Source: an uncultured Nitrospirota bacterium (GTDB lineage: Bacteria; Nitrospinota; Nitrospinia; SZUA-224). Taken from it: a DNA stretch of 6,163 nt. The stretch is from assembly GCA_913009285.1 (NCBI GenBank), contig CAJVYE010000072.1, forward strand, positions 1-6,163. The letters run 5' to 3'. Position numbers and translations under genes: made by a program. Below are positions 1-4,620 of the stretch, piece after piece; the first letter of the stretch is position 1, and each line of letters begins with the position of its first letter. The notes beneath the pieces are model-generated. The model ran no database searches. It was not told the origin of the DNA and was given only the letters and a program-made list of their open reading frames with translations.

Positions 1-2
1 AT

Positions 3-36
3 GTGACTGGAGTTCAGACGTGTGCTCTTCCGATCT
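3..36. other. Residual Illumina TruSeq adapter (assembly artefact)
   Basis: These 34 bases match the Illumina TruSeq index-read adapter end to end. On the minus strand they begin with the familiar read-through string AGATCGGAAGAGC, immediately after the interrupted coding sequence. Bases 1-2 are probably the edge of the sample index. The segment is not biological, and real sequence starts at base 37. It also shows that the left edge of the window is a contig end. Confidence 0.97.
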
Positions 37-142
37 ACCGCCATTTTCGAGCTACACTGATACCGCTGTAAATAGCCAGACCAGCTACTCCAAGCATGAG
101 AACAGACAAAATCATGTAACTGAGTGTATACGGATTCCACAT
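37..142 (-). CDS. N-terminal fragment of a small membrane protein, cut by the contig end
   Basis: An open frame starts with ATG at 142 and runs for 35 codons plus one base until the adapter interrupts it. It begins MWNPYTLSYMILSV and forms one hydrophobic helix (about residues 8-29), followed by a basic stretch (ARKWR), as in an inner-membrane protein whose N-terminus lies outside and whose basic end is cytoplasmic. An AAAGGA ribosome-binding sequence sits about 4 bases upstream, which supports the start. The gene follows the ABC ATPase on the same strand after an 82-base gap that contains a hairpin repeat, so it may be the last visible operon member or a separately controlled gene. The family cannot be recognised from 35 residues. 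The length and the helix-plus-ribosome-site pattern make it a probable but unproven gene. Confidence 0.55.
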
Positions 143-155
143 AATTTCCTTTAAG

Positions 156-189
156 AATCCCCCCTACCCCCTTTTTCAAAGGGGGAATT
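156..189. repeat. G/C-run hairpin repeat between genes
   Basis: The sequence contains an 8-bp perfect stem, CCCCCTTT (167-174) against AAAGGGGG (178-185), with a 3-base loop. It is flanked by AATCCCCC at 156 and GGGGGAATT at 181, which can form an alternative pairing. Short elements of this composition are dispersed in many copies in some Desulfobacterota, Nitrospirota and Planctomycetota genomes (recalled family knowledge, not tested here). A second weak inverted repeat, GTCAC (193-197) with GTGAC (206-210), lies next to it. The hairpin lies between the ABC ATPase stop and the next start, so it could attenuate transcription or stabilise the upstream mRNA. It has no long U-tract on the minus strand, so it is not a classical terminator. 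Confidence 0.7.
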
Positions 190-224
190 ACTGTCACCCC
201 TATTTGTGACTGTCGATTTGCGAT

Positions 225-932
225 TTACTCGAATACATCTCCTATGGACCCTGTCTTTCTTTTGGGTATATCCGCTGCTCTTTCAAAGAATATAGTTCTA
301 TCAATCAGGCCATCCGCATCTTTGATAGCAGGATCATGACTGGTCATGACAATGGTTTTCCCTTCTGCCTTTAACTTCTGAAAGATATCGAGAATCTGCT
401 CGGTGGTTTTTAAATCCACAGCAGAGCTGGGCTCGTCAGCGGTGATCAGGATCGGATCATTGATAAGGGCCCTGGCAATGGCCGCCCGCTGCTGCTCACC
501 TCCACTAAGATGGTTGACAGGAAAATCCAGACGATGATCCATTTCTAATTTGGTAAGTAACTCCCTGGCCTTTTTGTGTCGTTCCGCCCTGTTTAGGCCA
601 AGAGGGATCAGGGGCATAGCCACATTATCCAGCAGGGAGAAACCTGACAACAGATGAAACTGCTGAAAGATGATACCGATTTTATCCCTCCGAATCCGGG
701 ACAGAAAATGCTCTGGCAGCCTGGAAAACTTTTCTCCATCCAGCCAGATACGGCCACCAGTGGGTTTTACTATCCCGCTAATCAGGTTGAGAAAGGTAGT
801 CTTGCCGCTCCCTGATGGTCCCCAACAAAGGATACACTCACCCTTTTTGATATGGGTATCTAATGGGGTCAGGGCAATTATCTCTCTATCCTTTTCTCTG
901 AAAGCTTTGTAAACCCCTTCAGTCATAATCAT
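225..932 (-). CDS. ABC transporter ATP-binding protein, LolD/MacB type
   Basis: This is the cytoplasmic ATPase that powers the FtsX-type permease encoded just upstream. Numbered from the GTG at 941 (238 residues), it has Walker A GPSGSGKTT (41-49), a Q-loop IIFQQFHLLSG (90-100), the signature LSGGEQQR (145-152), Walker B ILITADE (164-170) with catalytic Glu170, and the H-loop His202 in MTSHD. All catalytic elements are intact and the length is typical for LolD/MacB/FtsE-like ATPases. The D-loop region reads EPSSAVD, where this group usually has EPTGNLD. The frame opens with GTG at 941, overlapping the permease stop as GTGA, but this GTG lies inside the purine-rich AAGGGGGTGA ribosome site. 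The ATG at 932, 5 bases after it, is therefore preferred; a third candidate is ATG 926. Overlap with the permease implies translational coupling. MacB-like transporters usually act on envelope substrates such as lipoproteins or peptides rather than by classical uptake. Confidence 0.95.
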   Translation of the reverse strand: MIMTEGVYKAFREKDREIIALTPLDTHIKKGECILCWGPSGSGKTTFLNLISGIVKPTGGRIWLDGEKFSRLPEHFLSRIRRDKIGIIFQQFHLLSGFSLLDNVAMPLIPLGLNRAERHKKARELLTKLEMDHRLDFPVNHLSGGEQQRAAIARALINDPILITADEPSSAVDLKTTEQILDIFQKLKAEGKTIVMTSHDPAIKDADGLIDRTIFFERAADIPKRKTGSIGDVFE

Positions 933-937
933 TTTTC

Positions 938-947
938 TCACCCCCTT
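938..947 (-). promoter_or_regulatory. Ribosome-binding site that decides the ATPase start
   Basis: On the minus strand this reads AAGGGGGTGA and ends 5 bases before the ATG at 932. It overlaps both the permease stop codon (940-938) and the alternative GTG start (941). Ribosome spacing therefore favours ATG 932, although a weaker GAGG about 10 bases before 941 leaves GTG possible. Confidence 0.55.
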
Positions 948-2131
948 ATTGCCTCATCTGGTTCAACTATCCCTACCAGCCAGGCAGGAATCAATGTAGC
1001 CACAATAAGTGGAAATATCCCTATACACAGCACAACTCCCAGGGCCCTTCCACTCACCTCTATAGGGAGAGGGAATGCTGGATAGATCTTTGCCCACCCC
1101 AAAAACACGGACCTCATCCCTGGGGCATTCAGAAGTAGATACCCAAAAGAGAGACCAAGTCCAGTGAGGGTACCAATCGATCCCAACAACAGATTTTCCC
1201 AGAATTTCATCTGAATAACATCTGCGGTGCCCCAACCGACTGCCTTGAGGATACCAACCTCTCTTTTTATATGAAGGGATATATTGGCCGCTTCAGCCCA
1301 GGCAATGATCAGTACTGTTATGAATACTACCAGCCATAAAAGCTGGACCACCCCACCTTTGGCCTGGTAAAGTACCTGTATAAGATTCCCCAATACATGA
1401 CGGGTTATAATCCTATATTCATGAGGAAAATCACTCTGCAATGCCTCTGCCACCCGATTCTCGAACTCTTCCCGGTAAAGATAGAGACCGATTTCACTAA
1501 CTTTTCCTTCAGGTACATTTAAAATCTTACGTGCATCATGGTTTGTTGTGAGGATCAAATCTGCCCCATAGATCTGAACCTCTTCATCCATAATACCTAC
1601 CACCTTCAATGGATACATCGTATGTTCGACTGTCATTAACTTAATGGTCTGCCCTGACTTCACACCTATGAAATGGGCCACAGCCTGCCCTACTACCGCC
1701 TCTCCTGTCTCCACTGGCCAGCGGCCAGCCATCAAAGAGGGTAATTCATCTTCCTCAGAAAATTGTTCTAGTCCCATCACAGTAAAAAGCCCTTCCTCTT
1801 CATCTTTATGTATCATTGCAAAACCCCAGACCCGGGGAATTACAGCGCTTATCTGGGGATATTCCTTAACCTTTTCCACAACACCACTACCATCAAAAAA
1901 GGTTGCCCGTCCCCCTTCCAGTTTCTGGATCACCAGATTTGGGGTCAGGTTTACTGCCATAACAGCATCGCTCTGCACCCCGCCCTGAATAAAGAGCATG
2001 CCTGCTAGAAGGGTAGTCATCAGGATAAGGGGCACAAGCATGGCTACTGTCTTTGGCCAGTTACGAAAGAGATTTCGACAGGCCACTTCCAGGAGATTAA
2101 TCTGTCGACCAAATAAACGGAAAAGATTCAT
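938..2131 (-). CDS. FtsX/MacB-family ABC transporter permease
   Basis: This inner-membrane permease has 397 residues and the MacB/LolC-type layout: a transmembrane helix at about 29-49, a large periplasmic domain of MacB_PCD type at about 50-260, then helices at about 261-281, 311-335 and 361-386. The cytoplasmic motif REVGILKAVGW (290-300) after helix 2 is the typical FtsX-domain segment that contacts the ATPase. The C-terminus, PDEAIRG, matches the usual 'P-x-EALR' ending. Start ATG 2131 is preceded by a strong GAGGAGG about 4 bases away and overlaps the previous stop as ATGA. The 3' end overlaps the ATPase gene, so the two form a pair. Proteins of this type use ATP in a piston-like motion to move or release periplasmic or outer-leaflet substrates. 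No HlyD-type adaptor or TolC gene is visible here. The substrate cannot be told from the sequence. Confidence 0.93.
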   Translation of the reverse strand: MNLFRLFGRQINLLEVACRNLFRNWPKTVAMLVPLILMTTLLAGMLFIQGGVQSDAVMAVNLTPNLVIQKLEGGRATFFDGSGVVEKVKEYPQISAVIPRVWGFAMIHKDEEEGLFTVMGLEQFSEEDELPSLMAGRWPVETGEAVVGQAVAHFIGVKSGQTIKLMTVEHTMYPLKVVGIMDEEVQIYGADLILTTNHDARKILNVPEGKVSEIGLYLYREEFENRVAEALQSDFPHEYRIITRHVLGNLIQVLYQAKGGVVQLLWLVVFITVLIIAWAEAANISLHIKREVGILKAVGWGTADVIQMKFWENLLLGSIGTLTGLGLSFGYLLLNAPGMRSVFLGWAKIYPAFPLPIEVSGRALGVVLCIGIFPLIVATLIPAWLVGIVEPDEAIRG

Positions 2132-2439
2132 AAAACCTCCTCAATCTTTATTCGAGCTCGTGTCGCAGAAGATGGGGTATCTCCAACCCACTGAATCGGC
2201 TGCAAAGGATATTGCCCTGGTGTTTCAGTAAAACATGACTCTGCGCCATATAGCGGACTCCTGAAGGCAGGACAGGTTACATTCCCAAGCGCCAGACCTG
2301 GCAATGCCCAATATGTAGATGTTGATTTAGGAATAATTATCTCTTTTCGACTTTTCCAAAGCAATCCTCCGCCTAGGAGTAGATTACAAAGGATAAGGAA
2401 TACCATGATTCTGATTATTACAATCATGTTATGTCTCAT
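2128..2439 (-). CDS. Unrecognised small membrane-anchored protein with exported domain
   Basis: This is a 103-residue product I do not recognise. Residues about 6-28 form one hydrophobic helix with basic residues on both sides (MRHNMIVIIR before, KSRKE after), so it is either a signal anchor or an uncleaved signal. The rest is a roughly 75-residue soluble segment rich in Pro, Gly and Ser, with two cysteines, Cys56 (NVTCPAF) and Cys69 (AESCF), spaced so that they could form a disulfide or bind a metal. The gene is supported by context: its ATG overlaps the NosL-like stop as ATGA (2436-2439), its stop overlaps the permease start as ATGA (2128-2131), and GAGGG lies about 9 bases upstream. Its position between the NosL-like gene and the permease suggests an accessory subunit or periplasmic adaptor, which is inference only. 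Confidence 0.8.
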   Translation of the reverse strand: MRHNMIVIIRIMVFLILCNLLLGGGLLWKSRKEIIIPKSTSTYWALPGLALGNVTCPAFRSPLYGAESCFTETPGQYPLQPIQWVGDTPSSATRARIKIEEVL

Positions 2440-2921
2440 TTTTTAAGTCCCTCTTCCAGTTTCTTACGCACCTTGGTAGAGAGCAATTCATCATGAGTCA
2501 TGTACTGACCACCATTTCGAGAAATAAACTTCTCTGCATCCTCTTTTTTCTTGAAGACATAAATAGCTGGCACACAGCACTCAATGTGCTTGCTATCATA
2601 GGCAAAGTGCCCTTTCAAATAATTTATCCTTTCCCCTGTATAGTAATCAGAACCTGTAGCTGATTCTATCTCAATCCCCTTCTCACGAAAGCGTGCTTCA
2701 ATGGCGGAACCACACATCGGACAACAGGTCCTCACCTTTATCTTCTTCTTTTTCAATACGATATCCACTGCCAGATGAGGCTTAATATATTTTGAGCAGA
2801 GCAGACAACGCTCCTTCTTTGCCTTTCTCTTAAAACCATACGAAGACATACCAACAAGAAAGATAAGTCCCCAGATAACAAATCTTCGACGTGTAAAGGA
2901 ACTAACCTTATTTCCTTCCAT
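2436..2921 (-). CDS. NosL-like, cysteine-rich putative copper-binding protein
   Basis: The 161-residue protein resembles the NosL family, whose founding member delivers Cu(I) to nitrous oxide reductase. The NosL-like features are an N-terminal Cys-rich segment followed by hydrophobic strands, SDYYTGE (91-97), and a C-terminal KKEDAEKF...NGG block (125-138). Cysteines come in pairs: C39-x-x-C42, C66-C67-P-M-C70 and C115-C116, seven in total, which suits soft-metal binding. The N-terminus has TRRRFVIWG (10-18) followed by a hydrophobic stretch. This resembles a twin-arginine (Tat) signal or a simple membrane anchor, whereas classical NosL is a lipoprotein. ATG 2921 is preceded by GGAGGAGG and lies 3 bases after the TlpA-like stop. 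There is no nos gene in the window, so a role in denitrification is not implied. Family membership is likely; copper as ligand is inferred. Confidence 0.82.
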   Translation of the reverse strand: MEGNKVSSFTRRRFVIWGLIFLVGMSSYGFKRKAKKERCLLCSKYIKPHLAVDIVLKKKKIKVRTCCPMCGSAIEARFREKGIEIESATGSDYYTGERINYLKGHFAYDSKHIECCVPAIYVFKKKEDAEKFISRNGGQYMTHDELLSTKVRKKLEEGLKK

Positions 2922-2924
2922 AAT

Positions 2925-3503
2925 CTAACCTCCTCCTTTCAATAAATATTCTACTGTGTCTCTAATCTCTTCCTTAGCGGCATCATAATCTCCATTGATC
3001 TGCACTTTCCCTGTTTGGTCTACAACGATCGTTATTCCCATTGTGCCACAATAGAGATCGGTTAAGGTATTCTCTGTATCTACCAGTACAGTAATATCAG
3101 ATGGTATCCCCCAGGTCTGACGGTAACCCTCAGCCGCTCCTATGTCTGAATTGACATAATCTACAAGATAGATGGCAAAATCGCCCGATTCTATATAGCC
3201 CTTATAAGACTCATAGATGTCCCGCATAATGCTGTCATAATGTCTCTTACAGATCGCACACCACATTGTAAAGTTAATCAATATTACCTTTCCTTGCGAC
3301 TCATTTAATATATTATGTGAATTACCCTGACTGTCAGGTAAGGCAACATCCAGGTCAGCCGTATCACCTTCTAGTATACAATTGGCAGTACCACCTGGAC
3401 CTTTAAACATAGATGCTGTCAGGTCAGCAGGCATATCCCCACAGGAGACAAAGGATAGGACACAGAAAACTAAAATCAGCAAATAGATTGGTTTACTCCT
3501 CAT
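2925..3503 (-). CDS. TlpA/ResA-like thioredoxin-fold lipoprotein
   Basis: The 192-residue exported protein has a lipoprotein signal peptide (hydrophobic residues about 7-20, lipobox-like FVSC with Cys21), so it is probably tethered to a membrane and faces the periplasm. A thioredoxin-like domain of the TlpA/AhpC-TSA group covers about residues 50-190: LPDSQGN, strand KVILINF, the redox motif W81-C-A-I-C85, and the late strand ITIVVDQTGKV (157-167). The residue that aligns with the conserved cis-proline before this last strand is Ile157, which is unusual. Further cysteines lie at 42 and 152. The family reduces or holds cysteines for cytochrome c or copper-centre assembly. ATG 3503 has TGGAG about 8 bases upstream and follows the barrel gene after 13 bases. 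It probably works with the NosL-like protein encoded next. Thioredoxin fold is firm; reductase versus metal carrier is open. Confidence 0.9.
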   Translation of the reverse strand: MRSKPIYLLILVFCVLSFVSCGDMPADLTASMFKGPGGTANCILEGDTADLDVALPDSQGNSHNILNESQGKVILINFTMWCAICKRHYDSIMRDIYESYKGYIESGDFAIYLVDYVNSDIGAAEGYRQTWGIPSDITVLVDTENTLTDLYCGTMGITIVVDQTGKVQINGDYDAAKEEIRDTVEYLLKGGG

Positions 3504-3516
3504 TTTGTTTTCTCCA

Positions 3517-4533
3517 TTATTTTATGTAACTCACACCAAATGATATAGTATTAGTGGTAGGGAAATTCCTTCCCACATCATCATATTCCGGAACCCAGCC
3601 AAAACTAAACCGAGATAGCCAATTCACATTCCACATCCATGCCAGGCCAAAGGTAAAGGAATTTTTCTTTATACCACTATCTTTTAGTTCCACGCCTCTG
3701 ATCTTCTGTTCACCTTCATTAAAGCCAGCATATCCAATAGATATACCAGATGGGATTGTTCTCCACCACCACTCATCAGTAAGATGTGTGCCGATCTTAT
3801 AGGCCACACCCATATTCCAGCTTATGCGATCTCCTACTTTACGCTTATAGGCATCTACTGATCTTCCATATTCCCTTGTTACCCACCTCTCTAAAGCTTT
3901 TCCATAACTGAAACCCGCTGATAATGTGAAACCGTTTAAATAATTTAAGCTTTTGGTCAGTGATAGGGAAGGGGTAATTATATAATATCCACGACCGGTA
4001 ATATCATAGCTAGAGGCTACATCATCAAAAGGAGAAATCCCTGTGGGAAGGGTTATCCCCAATCCTAAAAGCACTGAAGGTAACCAGTCTGTCCTGTCAA
4101 CAATCAACCGGGGAAAGTATCCTACATCATCCCATAGTTCATATCTGACAGCTACTGCAATATCCCCGATTCCATATGAGGTAGAGACCTTACCTGGTCC
4201 GGCATCAACTCGATTATAAACGAATGGGACCAGGACCCCTGCCTGCCAGTCTCTGGCCAGTCGTTTTCCACCTGAAAGATTCAATCGTAACTGAAAAATA
4301 TCGTTTGTTTCCTCTTTCCATGTGCCATCTGGTAAGTATTCCCCTGTGTATCCCTCATAGTCAAATGAGGCATCCAATTTGTACTTGTCATCTTTTGCTA
4401 ATGTAGGGCCCCCGCCCCCGCCCCCGCCGCAGCAACTGGCAGCCTGAGAAAGGGAGGGAAGCAACAACATTGACAATAATAATAGACACGCAATAGAACC
4501 ACTCATAAATATTTTCTTATTAATGATAAACAC
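3517..4533 (-). CDS. Outer-membrane beta-barrel protein with N-terminal Cys-Cys-poly-Gly tract
   Basis: The 338-residue first gene of the operon has a signal peptide (KK at 6-7, hydrophobic 12-26, probable cleavage near SQA/AS at 29-33). The mature N-terminus is SCC followed by seven glycines (CC at 34-35, Gly 36-42). The remainder consists of alternating amphipathic strands rich in aromatic residues and Gly (GIGDIAVAVRYELW, PSVLLGLGITLPTG, ISFGVSYIK at the end), typical of an outer-membrane barrel. The aromatic, outward-facing last strand fits BAM recognition, although it ends in Lys rather than Phe. A lipobox reading (AAS-C34) is possible but weak. The start is GTG 4533, directly after AAGGAGGAG with very short spacing. 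The alternative ATG 4506 lacks a good ribosome site and would lose the positive charges of the signal. The Cys pair next to a flexible glycine arm could bind metal or form a disulfide; channel function is inferred. Confidence 0.88.
   Translation of the reverse strand: MFIINKKIFMSGSIACLLLLSMLLLPSLSQAASCCGGGGGGGPTLAKDDKYKLDASFDYEGYTGEYLPDGTWKEETNDIFQLRLNLSGGKRLARDWQAGVLVPFVYNRVDAGPGKVSTSYGIGDIAVAVRYELWDDVGYFPRLIVDRTDWLPSVLLGLGITLPTGISPFDDVASSYDITGRGYYIITPSLSLTKSLNYLNGFTLSAGFSYGKALERWVTREYGRSVDAYKRKVGDRISWNMGVAYKIGTHLTDEWWWRTIPSGISIGYAGFNEGEQKIRGVELKDSGIKKNSFTFGLAWMWNVNWLSRFSFGWVPEYDDVGRNFPTTNTISFGVSYIK
4409..4429. repeat. CCCCCG hexamer tract coding for poly-glycine
   Basis: Three and a half copies of the unit CCCCCG encode most of the seven-glycine run of the barrel protein. 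Unit length is a multiple of three, so gain or loss of a copy changes the glycine arm by two residues without a frameshift. The tract is strikingly GC-rich against its AT-richer surroundings and is a likely length-variable site. Confidence 0.85.
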
Positions 4534-4553
4534 CTCCTCCTTTTTTAAGTTAA

Positions 4554-4578
4554 CTAAAGTGCCTAAAGTGAGCTAAAG
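4554..4578. promoter_or_regulatory. Three CTAAAG motifs upstream of the operon
   Basis: CTAAAG occurs at 4554-4559, 4563-4568 and 4573-4578, with repeat starts 9 and 10 bases apart, close to one DNA helical turn; the first two extend to CTAAAGTG. They lie 21-45 bases before the GTG start of the barrel gene, where an operator would be expected. No convincing -35/-10 pair is visible around them. An operator function is inference. Confidence 0.35.
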
Positions 4579-4589
4579 ATTAGTTGATA

Positions 4590-4620
4590 AACGAATTATT
4601 CTCCACTTTATAATTTCGTT
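4590..4620. other. Imperfect AT-rich inverted repeat after the LamG gene stop
   Basis: AACGAATTAT (4590-4599) pairs with ATAATTTCGTT (4610-4620) with one bulged base and a 10-base loop. It begins right after the stop codon of the upstream gene. It could be a weak terminator on the minus strand, but the stem is AT-rich and there is no following U-run. Alternatively it is a protein-binding palindrome controlling the operon that starts at 4533. Confidence 0.4.

Noticed and set aside
963..1235. Minus-strand open frame of 90 codons inside the permease gene
   Set aside because: It is an out-of-frame shadow of the permease coding sequence, which has clear helices and the REVGILKAVGW motif in the main frame.
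1644..1988. Plus-strand open frame of 114 codons opposite the permease gene
   Set aside because: It lies wholly antisense to a well-supported FtsX-type gene, has no ribosome site that stands out, and its product is low-complexity without a recognisable domain. The same applies to the shorter plus-strand frames at 670-912, 1808-2008, 1998-2231, 3554-3802, 4224-4406 and 4954-5184.
2436..2921. Direct assignment as nosL of a nitrous oxide reductase cluster
   Set aside because: No nosZ, nosD, nosF or nosY is present and the cysteine pattern differs from classical NosL, so only family-level similarity is claimed.
4590..4620. Rho-independent terminator after the LamG gene
   Set aside because: The stem is AT-rich with a bulge and is not followed by a U-run on the minus strand, so it is reported only as an inverted repeat.
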